Source: Papaver somniferum
Lineage: Eukaryota; Streptophyta; Magnoliopsida; Ranunculales; Papaveraceae
Length of the DNA stretch: 64,000 bases
Direction of reading: 5' to 3'
Assembly (NCBI RefSeq): GCF_003573695.1
Contig: NC_039358.1
Location: 158,214,920-158,278,919 of the forward strand
Of this stretch, positions 35,293 through 47,125 are shown in pieces. The position numbers were made by a program, and so were the translations under genes. A model generated the notes under the pieces. The model searched no databases and was not told the origin of the DNA. It saw only the letters and a list, made by a program, of their open reading frames with translations. Numbering within the stretch: the first letter of the stretch is position 1; each line of letters opens with the position of its first letter.

Positions 35293-37622
35293 ATCTCCCC
35301 CTTTGTCAATTTTAGTGACAAAACTATTAATACATATGGAATACAAAAAAGATAAATTTTAGTGGCTCCTATTCCATAGTCTAATCTTCAACGTTCCTTG
35401 AAATCTTCGTCCTTCCAAGTACTCCAATGATCCCAAATATTGTAAGTTTAGCACCACCATTGTTGAAGATCCGTAGCTATAACAATTAGAGAAATCGAGA
35501 TTCTCGATCATTATTATACAGTGTCATAGTATCATTATGTAACATCAAAGTCCAATTGCATCATGACTTTAACAACAATACTACAGTGATATGTATTACT
35601 CCCCCTTAGTCAATACTCCATCTCAATCATGGAAACCACTCCCCCTTACACAATGATCCAAAAACCATATGTATTTGTAGTGTGAACTACATTATTTCTC
35701 CCCCTTTTTGTCAATAAAATTGGCAGAGGTAAAAGAACGAGATCATAATGAAATTTCCACAAGAGACATTTCATAGACTAAAAGAAAAAATACATACCAA
35801 CTTAATTTAGATGCAATCATAAAGCCGAAGCTAAATGCATTCATCAAGGAGTTTTAAGATACAAGGTAACCCCTATAATATTACACAGCCGCACATCCCG
35901 CAAGATATTACCATAAGCACAAGTTCAAAAGAACTCTCCCCCTTTTGATGTCATTCACGAGAGAACAACAAGAGCGACCTTAATTTCGAAAGAAAAGAAG
36001 GATTTTTAATTGGACACCAAAAACCATGGGAAAATGATTTTCTATATCGAAAACTCAATCAAATTAATCACAAGTAACCCATGATTAATTTAATTGGAAT
36101 ACACAACTAAATCAAACCACAAAAGTGATCAATTTAATTGATTGTGCTCAACATAAGTAAACTTACGGAGCTACGACTAAGTTAATCATACGGAGATGAC
36201 TAACTTAATCGTTCACATACTCAACATCAGGAAAACCTTACGGAATATACGACTACATCAACCAATAGAACATAGTTAGTATATCCGTTCATATACTCAA
36301 CACAAGAACTTGTGGAATATATGAAAACTCAACTAGACTAATTACAAGAGAACCCATAATTAATCTAATTGGAATACAAACAACCAAACTAATCACGAAG
36401 GTAATCAATTTAATTGTCAAAAGTTTTGCTCGACAAAAGAAGACTTTCGGAGCAAATAACTAAATAGCCAACAAAGATGATTAATTTAGTTCATAATGCT
36501 CAACATATAGCATCTTATGGAACAACCAACAAAGCCAATAAGAATAATCGACTTAGTTGTATCGTGTTCAACATAAGACACACAATGGAGCCTTCACGAT
36601 AATACAAAAAGAATGGATCAAATAAGATCAATACCGTAGAATACATACAAGGATCTATTCTATCTTTTGACAACATATGGGACCTTCAAGTTCACGGATG
36701 CAAACAATACACATCCCATAAACAATTGCAATATCACAAAATCATAAAGATTAATACTGCAATAACAATCTTTGCCCTTAGAAGGTAGAATCAATCCTTT
36801 TCGCACGGATTTATACCAAGAGTGGTTACCAAAAGCGTATAAAAAGATTTCCTTAACAAAGAAGAACATACAAACTCATTGACGACTATGCACCATTGTT
36901 CACATGAGATGATTGTGAACACTCAAGAATATATAGAAATGTGAACTACTACCCATTCTCGAACTTGTTTCTTTGTGATTCACCAAAATCACTCTTGTAA
37001 CGGCCACAAAATAGCTTAGAATAGGATTTCTCCAAGAATCCCAGTGCCCAAGTCCAAGAGAATAGAACAAGTGCAACGAAACGGAGCAAACACTAAAAAA
37101 CAAGAGACGGGACAAAGACAAATATTAACTCATCCAAATTCAACAATTCTCATCTCCATTTTGAAGGAAATTCAATAAGGAGGAGAATGCAAAAAGAAGG
37201 AGGTAAATCCGAGATCGGACGAAGAAGTTACGGCCAAAACAAGTTTACTGAATATCGACGTCAAGTATGCATACGGGTTTCCGAACTTAAACCCCTGGAT
37301 TTTGATTTTGAATGTTGTTATGCATACTTGGTATGTGTGCCATGTAGTCCAAACATACCGAACTATTATTTTCAAACCTAAACATTTAATAACCTTAAAC
37401 ACAGATCAAGTTAGGTAGAAATGAACGATAAGCAAGATTATTATAATTATTCTAAGCAAATAAAAGTACAAATCTTTCTCAAGTTTATAGACATACCTTT
37501 TTAGATGAATCCAATTGAATTCTACCTCCTTACCGAACATAATCTGTGTGCCCCAATTCTTGTGCTTCCCTCACCGTATACAAAGCAGGGCATTCCTTGG
37601 TGAGGATGCACTTCCAACACAA
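35293..37622 (-). other. Internal 1: polypurine tract and non-coding part
   Basis: AAAGGGGGAGAT ends against LTR-b on the minus strand. The rest is AT-rich and lacks pol motifs. A GTATGT step at about 37497, after an open stretch downstream of the gag stop, looks like a splice donor, but no acceptor was identified. Confidence 0.55.
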
Positions 37623-39115
37623 TCAAGTTGCGTTTGGGTGAACAAAGTCTTGCTCACCACAAGTGACCTTTGGATTATCATGAAAGAGATCACTTTTAGA
37701 ACCTTTCACTTCCAATTCCATTTTTCCAATAAACTTGTTAAGTTCCAACATCATGGATACTGCCTTTTCCATAGTCATGGAGTTTTCTGGAAGATCATTC
37801 CTTTTCACACTTAAAACATCATTCTCTTTCTTCGGTATCCACTTCTGAGTGCGTTTAGGAACAGTCGGAACCTTCTTCCCATCACTCTCTTCTAGAATTC
37901 TTGGAAGAGAATTGGATTGACTATTCTTTTGCAAGTTAGTCTTTCTCCAATTGGGAGCATCGGATCTTGTCTTCGTCTTTACGAAGTTATCCTTTTGATA
38001 ACCATTAAGATTATGAAAAGGATTCGTACGACGTTTATAGGCAATTCTAGGTCTATCATAGCACTTATTCATTTTCCTAAAGGTTGGACAATTACAACCT
38101 GTAATGTTAAGAGGATCAGTCTTAACGTATGATCTTGGTTTCACAACTTCTTGTGATGCCCAAACAAGAACATCATGAAGTTTCTCATTCCTTATACGGA
38201 AACGACATCTCCTTTCCAGGTGACCTTTATTTCCGCAATAGTGGCAAACATAAGGAATGTTCTTACCTCGATCCGTGTGTGCTAACTTTGGAGGTTGATA
38301 AACTTTTCTCTTTTGAGTCTTAACTGCCGAAAAGGTATTTCACTTTTGCCATAAGTGGAAACCTTTTGTTTAGATGAATCACTAGTCTTGACAAATTTTA
38401 CCTCTTTGCTAGTACTTGGAGCATCTATTCCCTTATAGCCCAATCCTCGTGTATCACGATGATTTTTACATTCTCCTAGCATAGTGGTTAATTTGCTTGA
38501 ACTAGTATTGAACTTTTTCAAGTCATCTTCCAACATCTTGATTTTATCAAGAGCAGCAGCTAAATCAGCCTCAAGGCGTTTTTCTCGAGTGAGATAAGCG
38601 ATTTCTCTGTCGTCAAAACTTGTTTGCTGGAAGTTAAACCTTGCTTCAGATTCTGCATGTTTCTCTTCCAACAAAAAGTACTTTTGATAAAGATTATCAC
38701 ATTCAAGTGACTTCATACGTAGGTTTTCCTCAGAATCCTTGAGGATCGATTTGGTAGAACAATTCGAAAAATAAACACCTTCGTAACATCTTCTCAATTT
38801 CTTATTTTCTCGACAGAGAGGAGTCAGAAGAGGTGTGACATGAGAAGTTGTAATCTTCTTCATATTCCACGAATCCAAAAACTTAAAATACTCTGAGACT
38901 TCCTCATCAACATCTCTATCAATATCTGAATCACCTTCATCAGAAAGTTCATCCAACTGTTCTTCTAGGAGATTTTCCCAATCAACAGTTTTTACATCAA
39001 GAGAATGTTTGGATAATGGCTTAGATGTGACAGTTCTCTCAAGTGAATCTAAGCTTTTAGAATCATCTGGTAATTTCTGAACCGGTACGTTATTAGAGAT
39101 AGACTCGTCCATCAT
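37623..39115 (-). pseudogene. gag-like pseudogene of internal 1
   Basis: A sister of 31311-32808. It opens 277 codons from MMDESISNNVPVQKL through the acidic and coiled-coil regions. A 1-bp deletion near 38327, in the linker before the zinc knuckle, then shifts the frame. The zinc-knuckle part continues in another frame, and 37623-38144 stays open through a basic tail to its natural stop. The lesions differ from those in internal 2, so the copies decayed independently. It is the only coding region in an internal sequence of 3.9 kb, which fits a gag-only, non-autonomous element. Confidence 0.8.
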
Positions 39116-39158
39116 CAGATCGCTACAAACACAGACTTATAAGGTCTTTAACGTGTTT

Positions 39159-39176
39159 GCCTGCTCTGATACCAAT
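39159..39176 (-). promoter_or_regulatory. Primer-binding site of internal 1
   Basis: ATTGGTATCAGAGCAGGC on the minus strand directly after LTR-c. The initiator-methionine-tRNA-type site is intact. Confidence 0.85.
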
Positions 39177-41602
39177 TGAAAAAGTGGGAGTCTAACAACA
39201 CCACCCGGTATTTCGTTTAGCAATCTGTATGGACTAACTCCGAAATACTTTGCTAGAGAATCAACTAGACAGTCAGACTCAATCTAGATAAAAGTATCTC
39301 AAGGAGTTAATATCTCTCTCTTGATTTGATTTTTACTCAAGCTAAAAACAATAGAGAGTCTTTATCGAATACAAGGAATAACTTGGACGGTACCAAAGAC
39401 CAATGTCCAAGTGTTAATCAATGAAATCAACAACCACAAGGTCGGATCTCTAATCGATTAAACTTTAACGCACAACCTGTATTATTTCAATTATAAAGAT
39501 AAAAAATATAATGCGGAAAATGAAATAACACATACACCAGAAATTATGTTAACGAGGAAACCGCAAATGCAGGAAAACCCCGGGACCTAGTCCAGATTGA
39601 ATACACAATGTATTAAGCCGCTACAGACACTAGCCTACTACAAGCTAACTTCGGACTGGACTATAGTTGAACCCCAATCAGTCTCCCACTAATTCAAGGT
39701 ACAGTTGTACTCCTACGACTCTGATCCCAGCAGGATACTGCGCACTTGATTCCCTTTGTTGATCTCACCCACAACTAAGACTTGATGCAATCCAAAATCG
39801 CAAACTTGATAATAAACAAATCTGTCTCACACAGAAAAGTCTACCAAAGGATAAATCTGTCTCCCACAGAAAAACCCTAGGTTTTGTTCCGTCTTAAGAT
39901 ATAAAATCAAGGTGAACAGGAACCAATTGATAATGCGGTCTTATATTCCCGAAGAACAACCTAGATTAATCAATCACCTCTCAACAATCCTTCTTGACTA
40001 CACAAGTGGTTTGTCGAGGAATCACAAACAGTGAGACGAAGATGTTTGTGACTTTTTTATCTTGCCTATCCGAGAACTCTCACGATCTCAAGACAATCAA
40101 AGATTGTACTCGTACGATAGAAGATGCAAGATCAGATCATACAACTACGATAAAAGTAATATCGGTCTGGCTTCACAATCCCAATGAATTCTTTAAGTCG
40201 TTAACCTGGTTTTAGAGAAGAAAACCAAAGGTTAGAGGAGAATCGACTCTAGCGAGCGGACTAGTATCACATAGACGTGTGGGGATTAGTTTTTCCCAAT
40301 GCTAGATGTCTCTTATATATAGTCTTCAAATTAGGGTTTTGCCTTAATTACAAAGCAATCAATATTCACCGTTAGATGAAAACTTGATTTAGATTCAAGC
40401 TAATATTTCTCAACCGTTAGATTGAAAACTTAGCTTGTCACACACACTTGAGATATACGTTTACTGGGTTTGTGAAAACCGTGCCCAAACGTGTACGTAT
40501 ATGTTGGTTCAACATAGTAACCCAAAAGGTCAACCGTATGAGCATTTCATATTAACCTTGTTCTTCTTCACCATAACTAGTTCAATCGACTCAAATGAAC
40601 TAGTTAGAGAGTTGTTCAATTGCTATGAGATCTTATGTAACTACACAAGACACAATTGAAACAAAGATGATTCGATTCGATTGAATCGGCTCATGAACTT
40701 TATAGCCACAGTTTGCATACTGCATTCCTTAGTAATTTAAGTTTCATGTTCAGAGCACATCTTTAGATCATACCCCACTCAAGTACCAAACAAGTTCGCG
40801 GACTTAAGAAAACCGGCAGAGTTTTCCAAACTCAGCAGAAAATCTCGGCAAGAAGACTTCCGCCAGTTCGCGGACTGAGTTCGCGGACTAAACACGCAAA
40901 CGAGTTTTTGGATAATCCCAGAAGAAATTCTCGGCAAGAGAACTTCCGTCAGTTCGCGGACTGAGTTCGCAAACTGAGTTCGCGGACTTGGCAAATCCAA
41001 TTCCTCCGGTTTCTCGCAATCAACAAAGTTCGAAAACTTCGGATTAAGGAATACATGGTTATGTAATCTAAACTCTTATTCCAATCATTGAGACATTCTC
41101 AGAGGACGTTATATAGCCGTTATTCACAGACCGTTTCACGTCAGAGCAATTCTCAAAGTAATTGAAACTTTTCATGACTTTCGTCACTAGCTGAAGATAA
41201 ACTTGATCAAAGCGAAACGCTTTACCAACACACGATTTTGAGAAAAAAATAAGTAGAGAATACTCAGATCGAAATGTCAAATGTGTATGATCCATTCTAT
41301 ATATCATACGACTTTTTGTCTCATTAGAAGTAGGAGATAAAATAGATAGACTTTTGAGTGGTAAATAAGTTCAAGTCTCCACATACCTTTTTGTTGATGA
41401 AGTTCCACGGTTCCTTGAATAGATTTTCGTCTTTGTATGATGAATCTCCATGAAGTCCTTGAGCTCAACTACACTTTTCTATCCTAGTCCGAGACTTAGC
41501 TATAATAGACTAGAAATCAAGACTCATAGTTTTGATCACTAACATTGACAAACATGCTTGATATAGAAACGCATGCGAGGTCGACCGAGCTATGATCTAA
41601 CA
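39177..41602 (-). repeat. LTR-c, 5' LTR of the array (2426 bp)
   Basis: Minus strand start TGTTAGATCATAGC at 41602, with the end CTTTTTCA at 39177. Near-identical to LTR-b. The outer flank AAAAT (41603-41607) has no partner because the far end was lost in the recombination at 29812. Confidence 0.87.
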
Positions 41603-42640
41603 AAAATAAAAACCCTTTTTTGAGATACCCAAATTGAATCATGTCTGTTCATCTTCGACGAAAGCGATTTTGGAATATGAAAGAAGTCCTTTTATCAGAG
41701 TTAGCTTGACAAAACTCGGCATTAGCTGAATTCGAGTCAATGAGTTAATAAACTTATGAATTTATGAAGAAGAAACCTAACTCTATGAGCTTCAGAGGAT
41801 TCATTTCACATTCCACTCCATCGATTGCAAAAAAGAACAAAGTGTTTGATATAAATCCCATTGATTACCAATAACTTGAAACGGCTATGACCTATTATTA
41901 TGTGCTTTTTGTTTTGAGCTTTCATTGAGGGATTAATTATAACATTGAATAAGAGAATATGTGAGAGTATGAAAGAAGCTGTGTACGTGGAGTCAATTGA
42001 GGTCTTAATGAAACATGAGACACTCCATGAGGTTAGATGTGGGTATGATAGACACATTTTTTGTGTCTTTATTGCCGGTAATATATATTGTTGGAACTTA
42101 TTTTTGTTGTAATTTTTGTATTTATTATGTTTTGTAGGTAAATAAATAAAATGAGCTCCAAAAAAAAAAACGGCTACGACATATAAAAAGAGAATTAGGA
42201 GAGAGTGTGAGATAGGTTGTGTACGTTGAGGCGATTGAGGGCTTAATGAGGCATGAGACACTCCAAGATGTTAGGTCTGGGCATAAAAGGAGGGTGCATT
42301 TTCAGTCGTCAAGAGATATATTAGTCATCCATCGCTGAAAAAATCCTATTCAAAGCTGTCGGATTAGAAAATAGACGGTTGTTTTTGCAAAGTAAGTAGT
42401 CGTCGATCGCTGGAAAAATCCTATTCAAAGCCGTCGGATTAGAAAAAAGTCGATTGTTTTGTAAGGTAAGATAAGCATTTAACTGGATTTGGGTTCCGTG
42501 AGAGTGATTAATGAAAAAATGCCCAAAACAAAGAGAATATATATATATATTAACTGGTGAGATTGGATTTTAGGCAGAAGAGGCCTTAGACAGGTAGGAA
42601 AAAGCCCTTCAAAGAGTTTGTCCCTGTGCGGTCGGCACTA
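41603..42640 (+). repeat. Host segment with copy 2 of the direct duplication
   Basis: From about 41786 to 42.5 kb this parallels 10166-10556. Within it, a 75-bp unit (ATCGCTGAAAAAATCCTATT...) is itself duplicated in tandem at 42324 and 42399, and a CATGAGACACTCC block occurs twice. A 151-codon minus-strand ORF here shows no domain and is probably chance. Function unknown. Confidence 0.5.
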
Positions 42641-43689
42641 TTTCAGGACCGGATTTGGCAAGATACTCGGAAACGATGAACTCCGCATAAATACCAGAAG
42701 GGTTGTTGGGACATACTCCCTCCATCCCACCATTAAGTGACCTATTTGATTTTAGAATTTGTCCCACTAATAAGTGACCTATATCACTAAACAAGGAGAT
42801 ATTTCTAAAATTATCCTTTCAGTTAAGGTAACATTATTTAAATACCCCTAGTATAGGGTCCCTTCCAAAATACCCTTATCATCTTTACAAATACCCCTAG
42901 GTATGAAAAAGCCCAAACCCGAATTGTAAGATTACTAAAGAGCCCTTTAATAAATGCAAACAATCGTTGCCAGCCTGATTAAACAAACAACTATTTTCAT
43001 TTCAACCCATTTCTTTCTCTCTCTCTCTCTCACAGTTGTAGAAAAAAAAATGAAAAAAAAATAGAAATCACCGCTCAGAACTTCCAAAATCATCTGAAAA
43101 ACGAAAGAAACTTAGTAGATCTGAAGTGTTTTTTGATTTAGAAGAACAAATTCAACTGAAAACCGAAAGAAAAATCGAAGGTAAACATACTAATTTGTGT
43201 TTTTTATGTTTCGATTCAGTTTAATCTTCATCTGAAATTGATTTTTTAGGGTTTCGGAAACGATTTTATTCAAAAAAATTATTGAAAAAATCGATTTATA
43301 TTTTCAGCCATTACTGATTCATACTAATTTGCTTCGATTTTATGTTGCATATGATGAAGATCAACAAAATCGACTGATTATGTTGGTGATAAAGAAATAG
43401 AAATCTTCAGTTGGAATTAAGAAAGGTAAAAAAAAACTTTTATCATTAATTTTGATTCAGTTAGGGTTTTGAATTAGTAGTCTATTTTGTTTCTGATTCA
43501 ATGAACAGTAGTTATTTAGGTTGTTGATTCAGTTATTGATTCAGTTATTAAAGTATAACTGTTTCATATATGATTTCCGCATCTTGTTTGAGGGTTTCAT
43601 GGTTTGATGGTTTCTGCATCTTGTTTGAGTGTTTGATGGTTTGATGATTTCTGCATCTTGTTTCATAAGGTATTTTACTATAGATTTTG

Positions 43690-46600
43690 GAGAAAACAAC
43701 CTGTACTAGTTGCCTTCATATTTGGAGGAAACTTATGCTAGTTGTTCCCATATTTGGAAGCAACTGGTAGTAGTTGCCTTCATATTTCGAGCCAGTTGTG
43801 CATCTATGCCTTATAAGTTGAATATTAGTACTTGTTGTATGCCTAGTAAATGCGATGGAAGACATCCTCAAGATATCCTGTAGTATTTTGTACTTGACTT
43901 ATGCTAGTTGTTCCCATTATGTTCTGAAATGAATTGTGCTTTTGGAAGCAACTGGTACTAGTTGTCGTCGTATTTTGGAGGAAACTTATGCTAGTTGTTC
44001 CCAGTTTTTGTTCGATGCTTTTATATTTTTCTAGTTAGTTGACTTCATTTCTAGATGCAACTTTTCCTAGTTTCTCTCATATGTGGAAGCAACTTAAGGT
44101 AGTTTATCTCAATAAGATTACTTAAGATAGTGAAGTCAGATTTTGGTAGTTCCTCCTATCAAGATTAGTTAGCTCTATTGTGATTTCATGCTAACTATTT
44201 CTATTCTCTGAACAACACTACTATGAATTTGTTGGAGACAACTTATACTAGTTGCCTCCAGATTTGGAGACAACTTGGGATTGTTGCCTCTATTATTTTT
44301 GATGTGTTTTTGGTATGCATTTTTCTTCCTTTTTGATGTGTTTTGTTATCGTATGTTTATTTGTGGTTAGACATTTTCTACTTACGGGGACTACCAAGTT
44401 GATGGTTGCACTTTATAGTTTCCTTCAATATGGAACGCCACTAGTTTCATGGATTCCTGATTTTGGAGACAAGTTGCTCAAGTTGTCTGGAATTATTGAA
44501 ACAACTGTGCAAGTTTCTTCCAACTTTGTTACAACTTGAACAAGTTGCCTCTAGTTTTGTATATCTTGCTTACTTTCTCATTGTTGGTAACCTTATCTGT
44601 CTTATACTTTTTTTTCTTGTAATTAGGTAATGCAATTTTTCACTGAATTGGCATGCTTATGTATCTATATGTTTTGGATACTTTACTGGTCTAAGCTAGT
44701 CTGATTGTGGTTTGAATCATATTATTTTTGTGTGTAAATCTGATTATGGTAAAGCTATCAATTTGGCGATGAGGTGCACACCTAATAGTGTAGGCTCTCA
44801 CTTATTATTGTGTTTCAAAACGAGCACTGCCAATAGCTCTATAATTCCTTAATATAATGGTATATACTTTGTGTGGAACTCTTTTACCTATTTATAGTTT
44901 CATTGTTGTTATTTCAGGAGCAATCATATAATTCCAATTGACATTGAGTCACAAAAGATTGCTTCATGCACATTATATAGAGTTCAAAACAAGATATTAT
45001 ATGTAATGGGGGACTTTTTTATTGCAGGCGCCTAAGTTGAAGGTAATGCATAATCTTTCTTAAATTTTTGTCTTGGAAAGTATATTTATCTTGTTCATAA
45101 CAAGAAATATGTTCGTGTCATGTACTTCAGGCTTAGTGGTCTTCATGTCGCCTTCTTGTGAAGGACCTGATTATCGAAATCACAACCCTATGATATTAGG
45201 GAAGTGATTCAACCACATGATGGTATTGGTTGTTGTACTTTATTCTTAATTATCAGTCTATAGCTTGCACTTCTCGACAAGTTACTGGTGCAATTATTTA
45301 TCAAGTCTTTTTTGACATTAGTTTATTAAGTCACTGTAAAATTTATGTTAGGCTTCAGATTATTCGTACTTGAAGGTATCTCTTCTCCAAGGCTCATTTG
45401 TGCGAGAAGTGTAGAACCGGATCTGAAAACAAGCTTGCGTGGAGAAATTACATTCATTAGTCATTGGAAATATGTACCTAGGTTCACTGTTTATGAAACT
45501 GAGACATTGTATTTATGTAAACAATCATCAAATTATTTGGTATTAGGAGTGTTTGGATCATCTGCGTTGTCTTTACTAGTTGAGTTCCTTTTTCCTCTAA
45601 TTTGTGTTAGGTATCTTTTTATAGTTAGAGACAACTTGATTGAAGTTGTCTCCATAGATTGAAGCAACTAGAACAAGTTGTCTTCAGTATTGGAAGCAAC
45701 TTTGTGAAGTTGTTCCCAAAATATGGAACATAAGAACCTGTGATATCTCATTCTCGAAGCAACTAGCAGAAGTTGTATCCGGTAGCGGAAGCAACTAGCA
45801 GAAGTTATCTCCGGTAATGTAAACGAGCATAAGTTGATTCAAAAGGAAATCATTTTCCTTTGAAAAAGCATTCAACAACATATCGTTTCTGATCATTCTT
45901 CAAAGGAGCTTGTGTTAACAGTAATCTCTGCAACAACCATTTTAACCTGAAAAAAAAATTAATAATTACAAGAGAAATTAGAAACTCACAATCAACTAAA
46001 TAAGTAGGAAAAAAAAAATCTACGAAACTTGAGGTAGCTCGTCAGCTACACAACTCCAGATCATAAACATAATGAATCTGATTTGAAAACACTATTCATC
46101 AAGTCGACTCGAGTTTGACTCGAGTTAAACTTTGGTAGTGACACAAAAATATAATCAAAGAAACTATCCAAAGTTGTCTCCAAAAATAATAAAAACATAT
46201 ACAAATTAATGAGTGAACCTGGCGTGAGTCGAACACACATCTTCTGACACCATGTCACTCGTGCTACCATTGCACCACAGATTCATCGTAACTATTCTAA
46301 GATGTGTGTATAAATATAATTTCACACGCTTCTTAAAAAAAAGGGCCAACTAGCTCAATTTGCCTTCGATTCCAGAATCAACTAGCTCAAGTTTCCTCCA
46401 AATCTGGAATCAACTAGCTCAAGCTTCCTCCAAAAGTGAAAGCAACTTTCTCAAGTTTCCTCCAAATCTGGAATCAACCGACTCAAGTTGCCAGCAAAAA
46501 TGAAAGAATGAAAAGGAGAAAACTAGGTAAAGTTAAACTATTGTTAATCAAATGGAGCTTGATCCATCATTTAACAAGCCTAACAGAATGTCATTCAGTT

Positions 46601-47125
46601 GACCCTAAAATAAAAAATATACAACCCATATGCTATGTTATCAAACTACATAGATGTTCATGGTCTGTAAAACATACATACCTAGTAGTTTGAGCGCATC
46701 CAACACATGTCCATATTGTCTCCCGCAACTACACTCACCACGACTGCAATATCCACTACCATCATCACTACTGCTAACACAACAAACCACCTCCACTGCA
46801 ACATCCACTACCACCATAATTTCTGCAAACAAAGCAAATTGGAAGCTCAATAATCCTGTACATTCACCTAATCTCCACCAGTGCAACTGGCTATAACAGC
46901 AACTCAACACAACCCTGTGCTGCCATTGCACCACAGATTCGTCGCAACTACTCTAAGATATATGCATAATATAATTTCAGATGCATGAATGGACCCAAAA
47001 ACATAACCAAGTTGCATACGAATATGGAATCAACTAGCTCAAGTACCTCAAGTTGCCTTCACATACGGAATCAACTAGATCAGGTTGCCTCCAAAAGTGA
47101 AAGCAACTTTCTCAAGTTGTCCCCA
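43690..47125. repeat. Dispersed 32-bp repeats with CAACT/AGTTG palindromic core
   Basis: Units of the form GGAAGCAACT-N6-AGTTGCCTCCATATTT recur about 25 times in clusters near 43.70, 43.95, 44.24, 44.47, 45.63-45.80, 46.35-46.50 and 47.01-47.12 kb. Head-to-tail runs at 46375-46500 and 45665-45730 show an exact 32-bp period. Each unit has inverted CAACT and AGTTG arms and so could form a small hairpin or bind a dimer. The frame is not kept open, so it is not a coding repeat. Confidence 0.7.
46214..46284 (-). pseudogene. tRNA-like sequence (tRNA-Trp-related), degenerate anticodon arm
   Basis: The acceptor arms GAATCTG and CAGGTTC pair at all seven positions (one G-T), with A73 after. The D stem GTGC/GCAC pairs fully with loop AATGGTA. 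The T arm GTGTG-TTCGACT-CACGC pairs fully. The anticodon arm is about 2 bases too long and does not form a normal 5-bp stem with 7-base loop. The overall sequence resembles plant tRNA-Trp from memory. The 5' half with its flank is duplicated at 46917-46980. It could be a tRNA pseudogene or the head of a SINE. Confidence 0.55.

Larger units (their letters stand above)
21059..41602 (-). mobile_element. Chimeric array of non-autonomous SIRE-like copia elements
   Basis: In minus-strand order: LTR-c (41602-39177), internal 1 (39176-35293), LTR-b (35292-32857), partial internal 2 (32856-29818), a junction at CAATAG (29812-29817), truncated LTR-a' (29811-27352), internal a (27351-23864) and LTR-a (23863-21059). 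LTR-b and LTR-c belong to one subfamily and LTR-a and LTR-a' to another. Both share the PBS ATTGGTATCAGAGC, the tract AAAGGGGGAGAT before the LTR, and an LTR motif around CCCGGGGTTTTTCTGCATT. No pol is present. Outer flanks (GGGAG on the left, AAAAT on the right) do not match, as expected after recombination between two insertions. Confidence 0.85.

Noticed and set aside
41806..42261. 151-codon minus-strand ORF
   Set aside because: No domain, AT-driven composition, and the duplicated copy at 10166-10556 does not keep the frame open.
46641..46934. ORFs in ACC/GGT-rich DNA (also 48176-48373 and 48687-48884)
   Set aside because: Amino-acid content follows the simple repeats (Thr/Ser, Gly/Asp); no conserved protein signal.
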